A stretch of DNA of 64,000 bases from Sphingomonas sp. 67-36 (GCA_001897375.1 MKSU01000003.1:95505-159504); one strand, 5' to 3'; positions 46,280-55,234 are shown, numbered from the stretch's first letter. Notes: generated from the letters alone by a model not told the origin. Translations and numbers: made by a program.

Positions 46280-48547
46280 ATGCGGCACCAGCATTTGGGG
46301 ATTTTTCTGGCCGGCGGCGCGATGCTGGCGATGGCCGCCACGGCACATGCGCAGACCGCTCCGGCGGGTGCCGCGCAGGAAGCCGATCCGTCCGAGATCA
46401 TCGTGACGGCCACCAAGGAGAAGCAGACGCTTCAGCAGGTTCCGATCTCCGTCGGCGTTGTCAACGGCAAGGCGATGGCGGATCAGGGCGTGCGCCTGTT
46501 CACCGATCTCCAGTCGTCGGTGCCCAATCTCCAGATCGACAACACCAACGGCAATTACGCGATCACCATCCGCGGCCTCGGCTCCGGCTCCAGCAACCTG
46601 GCGTTCGAGCAGTCGGTCGGCCTGTTCGTCGACGGCGTCTATTCCAGCCGTGCGCGCTCGCTCCAGGTGCCGTTCCTCGACATCGAACGGGTCGAGGTGG
46701 TGCGCGGCCCGCAGGGCGCGCTGTTCGGCAAGAACACCAATGCTGGCGCGATCAGCATCATCACCCGCCGCCCGACGCGCGATTTCCAGGCGGAAGCGCG
46801 GATCGGCGGCGAGATGGAGCATGGCGGCTTCAACGCCAGCACCTATGTCTCCGCGCCGATCAGCAACACGCTCAGCCTGCGCCTCAGCGGCGAGGCGGGC
46901 CGGGCGGACGGCTATATCGACAACCGCCTGACCGGGCAGAAGGACAACAGCTCGAAATATCTCGCCGGCCGCGCGCAATTGCTGTGGCAGCCGACCAGCG
47001 ATTTCGAGGCGCTGCTGAAGGTCGAGGCGTTCCGCAACGAGATCGACGGATCGAATGCCGTCTATAACAACCTCGGCTCGGCGAGCTGCGCGCTGTGCAA
47101 CCTCGTCCGCAATGCCAGCGGCGGCGTGAATGCACAGCAATATCCGGGCTTCTGGCGCACCAGCCGCGGCAACCCGGCGGAGCTCGACTTCACCAAGTCG
47201 CGCACCGGCGAACTGACGATGACGTGGACGCCGGACGACTGGAATATCACCTCGATCACCGCGTTCCAGAAGATCAACGCGTCGCGAACCTTCAACACGA
47301 TTCCGGGCGGCCTGCCGCTGCTCAACACGTTGCAGGCAGAGCGCACCACGCAATTCTCGCAGGAGGTACGCGCGGCGAAGAACATCGTCGACGGGATCAA
47401 GGCGACGGTCGGCGTTACCTATACCCACGCCGATTCCAGCATCCTCCAGGACGTTTACTACACCGGAAACGCCGCCGGTCTGGCGACGGTGCCGGACGGC
47501 CTCGCACACCGGCCGTTCGATCAGAAAAGCTGGTCGCTGTCGCCCTATGCGATCATCGACGCCGATCTCACCAGCCAGCTCAAGTTCAACGGCAGCCTGC
47601 GCTACAGCTATGAGGACAAGACGGCGCGCGCGCAGAGCGTCTTCACCGGCGCGCGGCGGCCCGCGAACAACCTCGACTACGACCTGAGCGGGGAGCGGCG
47701 CGAGAAGCTGTGGGATTATTCGGCCCGCCTGCGCTACGAATTCAACCGGGACATCTACGCCTATGTGAGCTACGCCACCGGCACGAAGGGCGGCGGCTTC
47801 ATCTCGAACGACGGCCTGCTGCTCTACAACATCATCAACAACAAGGGCCGCTTCGATTTCGATTCGGAGCGCGCGCGGTCGTGGGAACTGGGCGCCAAGA
47901 TGCGGCTGCTCGACCGGCGGCTGGATATCGACGTGGCGTTGTTCCGCACCAAGTTCCACAATCTGCAGGTCTCGTCGTACAACGGCACCGCGTTCATCAC
48001 CGGCAATGCGGCCGAGGCGAAATCGCAGGGCGTCGAGCTGGATACGCGCTTCCGCCCCAACCACGTCCTGTCGATGGGTCTTTCGGGCGCCTATCTCGAT
48101 GCGAAGTACATCGATTATCCGGGCGGCCCGTGCGTCTATAACGCGCCGTCGACCTGCTCTCCGCTCACCAACAACCTCGCCGGCTCGCCGCTGGTGCGCG
48201 CGCCGAAGTGGAAGGGATCGGGCTATGTGCAGGTCGACGTGCCGGTCAGCACCGATCTCGTCCTGACCGCTCGCGGCTCGGCGGACCATACCACGCGTTC
48301 ATACATGCAGGGCGATCTCAACCCGCTGAACAGCCAGGCGCCCTATACGCGCTACGACGCGCGTATCGCGATCCACAACAGCAGCGATAAATGGGAGATC
48401 GCGCTGGTCGGCCGCAACCTGTCGAACGAGGTGATCGTGACGCAGGCGTTCAACACGCCGCTGCTCTATACGGCGGCTAGCAACAGCCATGTCGTGATGG
48501 TCGCGCCGCCGCGCACGATCTCGATCGAGGCGATGATCCGGTACTGA
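46280..48547 (+). CDS. TonB-dependent outer-membrane receptor
   Basis: 755 residues from ATG 46280 with GGGGAGGGG upstream. Signal peptide 1-27 (AHAQT), EIIVTATKEKQTLQQVPISV (TonB box and plug start, 40-59), VVRGPQGALFGKNTNAGAISIITRRP near 150, barrel ending TISIEAMIRY. This plug type is typical of the large sphingomonad receptor set for aromatics and plant compounds. Followed 49 nt later by a Rieske oxygenase, which suggests it imports that enzyme's substrate. Confidence 0.93.
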   Translation: MRHQHLGIFLAGGAMLAMAATAHAQTAPAGAAQEADPSEIIVTATKEKQTLQQVPISVGVVNGKAMADQGVRLFTDLQSSVPNLQIDNTNGNYAITIRGLGSGSSNLAFEQSVGLFVDGVYSSRARSLQVPFLDIERVEVVRGPQGALFGKNTNAGAISIITRRPTRDFQAEARIGGEMEHGGFNASTYVSAPISNTLSLRLSGEAGRADGYIDNRLTGQKDNSSKYLAGRAQLLWQPTSDFEALLKVEAFRNEIDGSNAVYNNLGSASCALCNLVRNASGGVNAQQYPGFWRTSRGNPAELDFTKSRTGELTMTWTPDDWNITSITAFQKINASRTFNTIPGGLPLLNTLQAERTTQFSQEVRAAKNIVDGIKATVGVTYTHADSSILQDVYYTGNAAGLATVPDGLAHRPFDQKSWSLSPYAIIDADLTSQLKFNGSLRYSYEDKTARAQSVFTGARRPANNLDYDLSGERREKLWDYSARLRYEFNRDIYAYVSYATGTKGGGFISNDGLLLYNIINNKGRFDFDSERARSWELGAKMRLLDRRLDIDVALFRTKFHNLQVSSYNGTAFITGNAAEAKSQGVELDTRFRPNHVLSMGLSGAYLDAKYIDYPGGPCVYNAPSTCSPLTNNLAGSPLVRAPKWKGSGYVQVDVPVSTDLVLTARGSADHTTRSYMQGDLNPLNSQAPYTRYDARIAIHNSSDKWEIALVGRNLSNEVIVTQAFNTPLLYTAASNSHVVMVAPPRTISIEAMIRY

Positions 48548-48596
48548 GGGCTGCGGCTCTCGAAGGATCGAAGGAGACGACGCTAGAGGAGGGCGC

Positions 48597-49715
48597 ATGG
48601 GCGAGGATCAACTGTCGGCCGAAGCCGGTTCGCCGATCGAGAGCAGGTCGATCGGCGGGCGCGGATCGGACATGGCCAATCGCGCCACGCCTTTCCTCGA
48701 AAATCACTGGTACGTCGCGGCGTGGGCCGGGGAGATCGGCGCGGCGCCGCTTGCCCGGACGATCCTCGGCCGGCGGATCGTGCTCTATCGCGACGCGGCC
48801 GGCGCGGTGGCCGCGCTCGCGGATCGCTGCCCGCATCGCTCCTATCCCTTGTCTCGTGGCGAGGTGAAGGGAGACAGGATCGTCTGCGGCTATCACGGGA
48901 TAGAGTTCGGCCGCGACGGGCGGTGCGCGCTCGTCCCCTCGACGGGAACCGCGCCCGGCGCGCTTCGGGTGCGCGCCTATCCGGTGGTGGAGCAAGGTCC
49001 GTTCGTGTGGATCTGGATGGGCGATCCCACCGCGCCGCGCCATGACCGGCTGGTCGACCAGCCGTGGTTCACCGAGCCGGGCTGGGCGCACGTCACCGGC
49101 TATTTCCCGATGGGCGCGCATTATCTCGGCCTGCACGAGAACCTGATGGACCTCTCCCACTTCCCGTTCCTGCACGGCGCGGCGGTGGGCAAGCCGGAGC
49201 ACGCCTCGGCGCGGCCGAAGGTGACGGTCGCGGGCAATGTCGTGCAATCGGTGGTGGAGCATCGCGACGTCACGGTGATGCCCGCCTACGGGCGGCGCGC
49301 CGGTTTCGCCGGGCCGGTCGATCGCGTCAGCGAATCCGTGGTGCCGACGCCGGCGATTCATCTCGGCAAGGTGGTGATGCGGGAAGCATCGGGGCGCGGC
49401 GAGGCGCATGTCCGCTACATCGTCCATTGCCCGACACCGGAGACGGAGCACAGCACGCATTATTTCTGGGCGATGGCGCGCAGCCATTTCATCGACGACA
49501 AGGATATCGACGCGGAGATGCGCGCGGTCGGCGAGAAGGCGTTCCGCGAGGACAAGGATGCGCTGGAGGCGATCGAGGAACTTGTCGTCGCCGAGCGCGA
49601 CCCGGCCTTCCGCGAGCGGCTGATCGCCAGCGACGAGGCGGGCGTGCAACTCCTGCGCGCGCTCGCCCGGATGGAGCGCGAGGATCGCGCGGAGTTCTCG
49701 CGGAGCGGAGCGTAA
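48597..49715 (+). CDS. Rieske non-haem iron oxygenase (VanA-like O-demethylase/ring hydroxylase)
   Basis: 372 residues from ATG 48597 (GAGGAGGG 4 nt upstream); an alternative ATG at 48672 matches the usual family start (NRATPFLENHWYVAAW). Rieske cluster C-P-H-R and C-G-Y-H near residues 77-101; mononuclear iron site around HENLMDLSHFPFLH near 181-194. Families with this plan include vanillate and dicamba O-demethylases. They need a separate ferredoxin/reductase, and none is found nearby. Together with the upstream TBDR and divergent amidase, it probably attacks a methoxylated or amide-containing aromatic. Confidence 0.9.
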   Translation: MGEDQLSAEAGSPIESRSIGGRGSDMANRATPFLENHWYVAAWAGEIGAAPLARTILGRRIVLYRDAAGAVAALADRCPHRSYPLSRGEVKGDRIVCGYHGIEFGRDGRCALVPSTGTAPGALRVRAYPVVEQGPFVWIWMGDPTAPRHDRLVDQPWFTEPGWAHVTGYFPMGAHYLGLHENLMDLSHFPFLHGAAVGKPEHASARPKVTVAGNVVQSVVEHRDVTVMPAYGRRAGFAGPVDRVSESVVPTPAIHLGKVVMREASGRGEAHVRYIVHCPTPETEHSTHYFWAMARSHFIDDKDIDAEMRAVGEKAFREDKDALEAIEELVVAERDPAFRERLIASDEAGVQLLRALARMEREDRAEFSRSGA

Positions 49716-49759
49716 CGCCGCCTGCCGCGTTGACCTTCCTCGATAGCGGGGAGAAGCGG

Positions 49760-51190
49760 GTGCGCGTTGGTTCGATCGGTTCGTCTTTGGCGGTGCTGTT
49801 GCTTCTCTCCGCCTGCGGTTCGAATGGGAAGGGTGTCGAGCAGACGAGCGGCGAGACGGCCGCCGCCAGATGGAGCGAAACCACCGCCCGCCAGTTGCAC
49901 GAGGCGATCGCCGGCCGCGCCGCCCATGGCCTCGATCGGCTGCGTTTCGAGGACATCGCGCCCGGCGCGCCGCTGGACGACGCCGCGCTGACCCGCGCCG
50001 CGCTCGCTTATGCCGCAGCGCTGGCGGGAGGGGCGAGCGATCCGGCGAAGCTCTATCGTGTCTATACCTTGCCGCGATCGAAGCCGGACCTGCCGCGCGG
50101 CCTCGCCGCCGCGCTCGCCGCAGGGAGGGTTGGTGAATGGCTGGCGAGCCTCGCGCCGCAGGACGACGGCTATCGCACGCTCTCGCGCGCCTATCTCGCA
50201 TTGCGCGGGCATGACGATGCGGTGCCGGCGATCCCGCAGGCGAAGGCTGCGTTGAAGCCCGGTGCGACCGACCCGCGCATTCCGGCGATCGCGCGGCAGC
50301 TCGCCGCATTCGACTATCTCGACGCATCGGCCGCGCAAGGCGAACGCTACACCCCCGCGATGGTCGCGGCGGTGCGGCGGATGCAGGCCGATTACGGGAT
50401 CAGGCCGGACGGGACGATCGGCGACGAGACGATCGCGATCCTCAACCTCTCCGACGCCGATCGCGCCCGCGCCATCGCCGTCGACATGGAGCGGATGCGC
50501 TGGCTGGAGCGTACGCCGCCGGCCACGCGGATCGACGTGAACCTCGCCGCCGCCCGCCTGACCTATTGGCGCGACGGCAAGATCGCCGACACGCGCAAGG
50601 TAGTCATCGGCAAGCCCGATACGGAAACGCCGCAGATCGGATCGCCGATCTTCCGCCTCGTCGCCAATCCGACATGGACGGTGCCGCGCTCAATCGAGCG
50701 CAAGGAGATCGCGGGCAAGGGGGCCGCCTATCTGCGCCGCAACGACATGATGTGGAAGGACGGGCGGGTCGTGCAGCGGTCCGGCCCGCGCAACGCGCTC
50801 GGCCTCGTCAAGTTCGACATGCGCAACCCCTATGCGATCTACCTGCACGATACGCCCGCGAAGCAGCTTTTCGCGGTGGTGCAGCGCGAGCGCAGCCACG
50901 GCTGCGTCCGCGTCGAGGACGCGCTGGGCTTCGCGGAGATGCTCGCGCGCGACGAAGGCGTGCTCGATCGCTGGAACGAGGCGCGCGCGAGCGGCAAGGA
51001 GGCGTTCGTCGGCCTGCCACGGGAAATTCCGGTGCGGCTGCTGTACCAGACGGTGCTGCTCGACAAGGACGGCGATCCGATCGTGCGCGGCGACCCTTAT
51101 GAGTGGAATGACCGGATCGCGGCGGCGCTGGGCTTTGGGGGCGCCAACGGCCATCACCTGCGTGCTGGTTCCGGCGATCTGGGTCCGTGA
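49760..51190 (+). CDS. L,D-transpeptidase (YkuD), lipoprotein
   Basis: 476 residues from GTG 49760 (GGGGAGAAG upstream). Lipoprotein signal with LSAC lipobox at about 15-19, a helical N-terminal region, a peptidoglycan-binding domain (AAVRRMQADYGIRPDGTIGDETIAILN near 200), and a C-terminal YkuD domain with catalytic SHGCVRVEDA near 380. Same arrangement as E. coli LdtD (YcbB); makes 3-3 crosslinks or anchors outer-membrane proteins. The open frame extends to 49064 but that overlaps the oxygenase. Confidence 0.9.
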   Translation: MRVGSIGSSLAVLLLLSACGSNGKGVEQTSGETAAARWSETTARQLHEAIAGRAAHGLDRLRFEDIAPGAPLDDAALTRAALAYAAALAGGASDPAKLYRVYTLPRSKPDLPRGLAAALAAGRVGEWLASLAPQDDGYRTLSRAYLALRGHDDAVPAIPQAKAALKPGATDPRIPAIARQLAAFDYLDASAAQGERYTPAMVAAVRRMQADYGIRPDGTIGDETIAILNLSDADRARAIAVDMERMRWLERTPPATRIDVNLAAARLTYWRDGKIADTRKVVIGKPDTETPQIGSPIFRLVANPTWTVPRSIERKEIAGKGAAYLRRNDMMWKDGRVVQRSGPRNALGLVKFDMRNPYAIYLHDTPAKQLFAVVQRERSHGCVRVEDALGFAEMLARDEGVLDRWNEARASGKEAFVGLPREIPVRLLYQTVLLDKDGDPIVRGDPYEWNDRIAAALGFGGANGHHLRAGSGDLGP

Positions 51191-51252
51191 TCCACGCCTT
51201 CGGTTTTCCGTGCGGAGGAGGTAGAGGAATATCGCTCCCACTGATCGGAAGG

Positions 51253-51741
51253 ATGTCGTCCGATGGATTTCCCGCCTGCTGTTCCGGTGCCGGCCGCATG
51301 AGCGCGCGCGACGATCTGCTCGCCTCGCTCAACGAGTTGCTGGAGGCGGAGCGCGCCGGTGCCCGCGTCGCGCTCGATGCGCTGAAGGACGCGGTGTCGC
51401 CCGAGGCGGAGCATCTGCTGCGTGATGTCCGCGCCGACGAATCGCGCTGGTGCGCGAGGCTCTCGCACCATATCGCCCGGCTGGAGGGGCAGCCCTCGCG
51501 GCAGACGGGGGCGTTTCACGGCAAGGCGATGGCGATCGCCGATCCTGTCGCGCGGCTGGCGTTCCTCAATCGCGGGCAGGCATGGGTGGTGCGCAAGCTG
51601 GAGGCGCTGATGCCCGGCGTCGCGGATGACGATGCGTTGCGCGGCGATCTTCAGGCGATGTGGGACAGCTATCGCGTCAATATCGGCCGGACCGAGGACT
51701 TCCTCGCGACGCTGGAACAGCCGGCGGATCAATCAAAATAA
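51253..51741 (+). CDS. DUF6306-like ferritin-like helical protein
   Basis: 162 residues from ATG 51253; ATG 51298 (147 residues) is an alternative and an earlier ATG at 51187 overlaps the transpeptidase stop. The core DLLASLNELLEAERAGARVALDALKDAV followed by EHLLRDVRADESRWCARLSHHIARL has regularly spaced Glu/His residues of a ferritin-like four-helix bundle, resembling DUF6306. Likely binds metal; function unknown. Last gene before the genomic island. Confidence 0.72.
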   Translation: MSSDGFPACCSGAGRMSARDDLLASLNELLEAERAGARVALDALKDAVSPEAEHLLRDVRADESRWCARLSHHIARLEGQPSRQTGAFHGKAMAIADPVARLAFLNRGQAWVVRKLEALMPGVADDDALRGDLQAMWDSYRVNIGRTEDFLATLEQPADQSK

Positions 51742-51830
51742 TTGCATTCTCGACATTAAAATATGGATTGCGGGGCGTCGCGTCCAAAGCCGGTGAGTTT
51801 CGGGATCGGCGAGCCCGGAACGGGAGAGGC

Positions 51831-51857
51831 AACATCCTCTCAATCCGATGTTTTTTT
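51831..51857 (+). terminator. Rho-independent terminator
   Basis: 6-bp stem AACATC/GATGTT with a 10-nt loop ending in a run of seven T residues (51851-51857). Stem is AT-rich and therefore weak, but the T tract is the clearest in the window. Confidence 0.55.
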
Positions 51858-51868
51858 ATTATTGATTT

Positions 51869-51915
51869 TGGCGCACCCAAGAGGATTCGAACCTCTGGCC
51901 TCTGCCTTCGGAGGG
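51869..51915 (-). other. tRNA-Arg(CCG) 3' half: integration scar (att site)
   Basis: On the minus strand the anticodon loop CTCCGAA, the 3' anticodon stem GGCAG, the variable loop, a perfect T-arm (AGAGG-TTCGAAT-CCTCT), the 3' acceptor strand and CCA are all present. The 5' half of the tRNA (acceptor GCACCCA, D-arm) is absent to the right. This is what an integrative element leaves when it inserts into a tRNA 3' end. The intact tRNA-Arg should lie at the other island boundary, to the right of the window. Confidence 0.88.
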
Positions 51916-52042
51916 AATATCGCTGGCTCCGCCAAAAAGCGCAAGGAGCCGCCGATGACCGCCTATCCTACTGTAAAGCCTAAACAATTTGCATTCAGTC
52001 TCCGCCGAACTTACTCTTCTGTCCGCCACAGTTTTCGCCCGC

Positions 52043-52062
52043 GTGCTTACGTGGTGCTTACG
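52043..52062 (+). repeat. Tandem direct repeat GTGCTTACG (two copies, 11-bp period)
   Basis: Copies at 52043-52051 and 52054-52062, 32 bp before the integrase ATG. Helically phased repeats near an integrase gene can be arm-type or excisionase sites. Confidence 0.4.
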
Positions 52063-52093
52063 CGAGAGGAAGCAGTAGGGTCGGAGGAAGCCC

Positions 52094-53455
52094 ATGTCTA
52101 AGCTCACAAAACGCGTCGTCGATGCCGCAGAAAGTCGCGCAAAAGATTACGTCATATGGGACGACGAACTGCCCGGCTTCGGCCTCCGCGTGTTCGCGTC
52201 CGGCAAGCGCAGCTACGTGATCCAGTATCGTCTCGGCAAGCGGTCGCGTCGCTTCACAATCGGATTGCACGGCGTCTGGACGCCTGAGCGCGCGCGCCAG
52301 GAGGCAAAGGTGCAGTTGGGGCGGATCGCGCAGGGCGAAGATCCGGCCGAAGAGAAGCAGCTCGACAGCAAGGCGATCACCGTCAAGGAGCTGTGTGACC
52401 TCTACGTTGCCGACCTAAAAGCCGGCCTCATCCTCGGCAAGGGAGGCCGCCCCAAGAAAGCCAGCACCATTCTCTCCGACACGGGGCGCATCGAGCGTCA
52501 CATCATCCCCTTGCTTGGTACGCGCAGGGTCAAGGATCTGGTGAAGGCGGATATCACGAAGGCCCTGAAGGACATCATGGCCGGCAAGACTCGTTGCAGC
52601 GTCAAGACGAAGAAGCTTCGCGGCCGTGCTATCGTGCGTGGTGGAGCGGGTACGGCGACGCGCACGATCGGGCTCTTCGGCGGAATACTGACCTACGCGG
52701 TCGAAGCTGGGATCATCGATCTGAACCCGGCGCATGGTGTCAGGCGGCCGAAGGACAACGTCCGTGCGCGGCGTCTGACCGAGGCAGAATATCGGTTGCT
52801 CGGCGAAATCCTGGGCAAGGCGGCCAAGACAGAGAAATACGAGCTATCAGTTGAAATCATACGCCAGCTCGCGCTCACCGGATGCCGGCGGACTGAGATG
52901 GTGACGCTCGCGTGGGCGGAGGCGGACACGAGCGCGAGTTGCTTGCGTCTGGTTGACAGTAAGGAGGGAAGCTCCATCCGCCCGATCGGACTCCCTGTCG
53001 TCGAATACCTCGAAGCAAGTCGGAAAGCTCGCACAGGCACGTACGTGTTTCCCGGACACGGAGACGACAACGCGTTCGGAAGCCTTCCGAACCATTGGGA
53101 GCAGATATTCAGAGATACTCCGCTGGCCGACATCACACCCCATGTCTTGCGGCACAGCTTTGCCAGCATCGCAAACGATCTCGGCTTCACAGAGGTGACG
53201 ATCGCTGCTCTGGTTGGCCACTCAAAGGGCTCAGTCACCAGCAACTACATACACACGCTCGATACAGCGCTTATCATGGCCGCCGACACGATCGCCGGTT
53301 ACATCCAGGGCTTGCTCGACGGCATCGAGTTCAAGCAAACGGCCTACGCCGTGGACCGCGACTCTCGCCGCGCTGCACTCGCTCGCTTCCTTCAACAAGC
53401 CTCGGCGCCGGATGCCGCTGAGGCGCAAAACGAGCAGCAACGCGCCGCTGCGTAG
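52094..53455 (+). CDS. Tyrosine recombinase/integrase (P4-type, DUF4102 N-terminus)
   Basis: 453 residues. N-terminal arm-binding domain (1-90, IWDDELPGFGLRVFASGKRSYVIQYRLGKRSRRFTIG), SAM-like core-binding domain (about 95-225) and catalytic domain with R265 (TGCRRTEM), H350/R353 (HVLRHSF), H376 (GHSK) and nucleophile Y385 (NYIH): the full set is intact. ATG preceded by GGAGGAAG. Positioned 180 bp inside the tRNA-Arg scar, as expected for the enzyme that inserted the island. Confidence 0.95.
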   Translation: MSKLTKRVVDAAESRAKDYVIWDDELPGFGLRVFASGKRSYVIQYRLGKRSRRFTIGLHGVWTPERARQEAKVQLGRIAQGEDPAEEKQLDSKAITVKELCDLYVADLKAGLILGKGGRPKKASTILSDTGRIERHIIPLLGTRRVKDLVKADITKALKDIMAGKTRCSVKTKKLRGRAIVRGGAGTATRTIGLFGGILTYAVEAGIIDLNPAHGVRRPKDNVRARRLTEAEYRLLGEILGKAAKTEKYELSVEIIRQLALTGCRRTEMVTLAWAEADTSASCLRLVDSKEGSSIRPIGLPVVEYLEASRKARTGTYVFPGHGDDNAFGSLPNHWEQIFRDTPLADITPHVLRHSFASIANDLGFTEVTIAALVGHSKGSVTSNYIHTLDTALIMAADTIAGYIQGLLDGIEFKQTAYAVDRDSRRAALARFLQQASAPDAAEAQNEQQRAAA

Positions 53456-53502
53456 AAGGCAAGGTGGCGGCGCTGCCAACCTAGACACGCCGCTACTTGC
53501 AA

Positions 53503-53530
53503 GTCAGAAAAACATGCCTTATTTTCTGAC
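53503..53530. promoter_or_regulatory. Perfect inverted repeat at the AbiE-antitoxin start (likely operator)
   Basis: GTCAGAAAA-N10-TTTTCTGAC, 9-bp perfect arms; the right arm ends 2 nt before the antitoxin ATG, leaving no room for a ribosome site and suggesting a leaderless or very short-leader mRNA. AbiEi proteins are known to bind inverted repeats at their own promoters and repress transcription. Confidence 0.75.
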
Positions 53531-53532
53531 AT

Positions 53533-54162
53533 ATGAAGACGGTAAGCGCCTCCGTTCCGGATCGGGTCATGAAACGCGTTCGCGCTAGCGGACGCGGCAG
53601 TGTCTTCACGCCCAGCGACTTTCTCTCTGTCGCCACTCGCTCCTCGGTCGATCAGGCCCTTTCGCGGTTGGTAAAGGGCGGACACCTCCGTCGGCTTGCG
53701 CGCGGGCTCTACGACTTTCCAAAGCTGCATCCGAAGCTCGGGCCACTGTCTCCTGCGCCGGACGATGTAGCACACGCGCTTGCTAGGGAGACCGGCTCCC
53801 AGGTGCAGATCGCCGGCGCGCGGGCAGCAAACGCGCTCGGCCTGTCGGCGCAAGTCCCGGCACAAAGCACTTATCTGACCGATGGTCCGTCGCGTCGTGT
53901 CGTGCTGGGAAAGCGCGTCGTAGATCTTCGCCACGCCTCGCCCAAGCATCTGATCGCACCGGGCAGCCCCGCCGGGACGGTCGTGCAGGCGCTTCGCCAT
54001 GTTGGCCCCGTTCGGGCGGCTGATGTCGCGCAGGTTGCGGCGCGCCAGCTGTCGGCCAACGACAAGAAGACGTTGGCCTCAACCGCCCTTCAAGCGCCTG
54101 CCTGGATGAGGCCAACGCTCGTTTCGATCGCCAACGCATCGATGGCCGATATCGATGGATGA
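53533..54162 (+). CDS. AbiEi-like antitoxin (DUF6088-type winged helix)
   Basis: 209 residues. N-terminal winged helix (about 18-62, GSVFTPSDFLSVATRSSVDQALSRLVKGGHLRRLARGLYDFP) followed by the AbiEi-type C-terminal domain (DDVAHALARETGSQVQIAGARAANALGLS). AbiEi proteins silence the type IV toxin AbiEii and autorepress. Its stop overlaps the toxin gene by 8 nt. The perfect inverted repeat at 53503-53530 is the probable autoregulatory site. Confidence 0.87.
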   Translation: MKTVSASVPDRVMKRVRASGRGSVFTPSDFLSVATRSSVDQALSRLVKGGHLRRLARGLYDFPKLHPKLGPLSPAPDDVAHALARETGSQVQIAGARAANALGLSAQVPAQSTYLTDGPSRRVVLGKRVVDLRHASPKHLIAPGSPAGTVVQALRHVGPVRAADVAQVAARQLSANDKKTLASTALQAPAWMRPTLVSIANASMADIDG

Positions 54163-55234
54163 TGTCGCCCGCCTTCCCAGCGCCGATCGCGCAGCTCTCT
54201 TCGGGGAGACCGGCGCCGGCCGAGGCGTCGCCGACACGATCATCGAAAAGGACTTCTGGGTCTGCTGGAGCCTGAAGCGCCTGTTCGGCATGCCGAAGGG
54301 CACCACGGCAAGCCTCGTCTTCAAGGGCGGCACATCGCTCTCCAAGGCGTTCAACGCCATCCGTCGGTTCTCCGAGGACATCGACCTATCGTTCGACCGG
54401 GCCGAACTCGGATACACCGGCGAGCGCGACCCCGAGAAGAAGGGGATCAGCAGGAAGCAGGCGGCCCGACTTATCGACGACCTGGTGGGCGACGTCGAGC
54501 GGCACATCACCGAGAAATTTCTCCCGGCGCTTCGTGCCGCGATCGTAGAACAACTTGGCGAGCCAACCAACGGCGAGTGGTCGCTGGAGGTAGACGCCAA
54601 CGACGCCCAAACCGTCAACTTCCATTATCCGACCGCGCTGCCTGCTGCCGAATACGACGGCATGGCTTACATCACCCCGCGGGTAAAATTCGAGCTCGGC
54701 GCGCGGGGCGATCCCTGGCCGACCGAGGAGAAAGTCATCCGCCCCTATGCGGCCGACGACTATCCGGACTTCTTCACCGATCCCGACGCCAGCGTGACCG
54801 TGCTGTCAGCGCGGCGGACCTTCTGGGAAAAGGCGACCGCGCTCCATGCGGAGGCGCACCGCCCCGCCGAGTCACCGACGCCGCCCTATTTCTCGCGGCA
54901 CTATTACGATCTCGCGATGATCCTCGACACGGACGAGGGCCGAGCCGCCGTTGCCGATCTCGACCTGCTAGCGCAGGTGGCGCAACACAAAGCCACCTTC
55001 TTCCGTTCAGGCTGGGCCAGCTACGAAACGGCTCGGCCAGGCACGCTCCGGCTGATGCCGGATGACAGTCGGGTCAAAGACCTGCGAGCCGACTATCGGG
55101 CGATGGCGCCGATGATGTTTGATCAGTCACCGCCGTCATTCGACGATTTGCTCAAGCAGATGATTGCTCTGCAGGAGGCCATCAACAATGGAAGAGGCGC
55201 GAGACAGAAGCGAGCCGTGACTGCCTTCGACTGA
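54155..55234 (+). CDS. AbiEii/AbiGii-family nucleotidyltransferase toxin
   Basis: 359 residues. Nucleotidyltransferase motifs are visible: EKDFWVCWSLKRLF at 31-44, K57-G-G-T-S-L62 and S73-E-D75-I-D77-L. AbiEii toxins (for example MenT-type) add nucleotides to tRNA acceptor ends and block translation during phage infection. It overlaps the antitoxin gene by 8 nt, as in known abiE operons. A 38-nt gap separates it from the Abi-C-like gene downstream. Confidence 0.9.
   Translation: MDDVARLPSADRAALFGETGAGRGVADTIIEKDFWVCWSLKRLFGMPKGTTASLVFKGGTSLSKAFNAIRRFSEDIDLSFDRAELGYTGERDPEKKGISRKQAARLIDDLVGDVERHITEKFLPALRAAIVEQLGEPTNGEWSLEVDANDAQTVNFHYPTALPAAEYDGMAYITPRVKFELGARGDPWPTEEKVIRPYAADDYPDFFTDPDASVTVLSARRTFWEKATALHAEAHRPAESPTPPYFSRHYYDLAMILDTDEGRAAVADLDLLAQVAQHKATFFRSGWASYETARPGTLRLMPDDSRVKDLRADYRAMAPMMFDQSPPSFDDLLKQMIALQEAINNGRGARQKRAVTAFD

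Larger units (their letters stand above)
51742..52093. other. 352-bp junction region, chromosome to genomic island
   Basis: No protein gene. It holds a possible terminator (51831-51857), a detached tRNA-Arg 3' half (51869-51915) and a 9-bp direct repeat at 11-bp period just before the integrase start (52043-52062). Confidence 0.7.

Noticed and set aside
46154-48289. A 711-codon minus-strand frame opposite the TBDR gene
   Set aside because: Antisense shadow of the receptor; no start site or domain, and the receptor is complete.
51869-51915. A complete tRNA gene
   Set aside because: Only the 3' half is present; no 5' acceptor strand or D-arm follows, so it is an integration scar rather than a functional tRNA.
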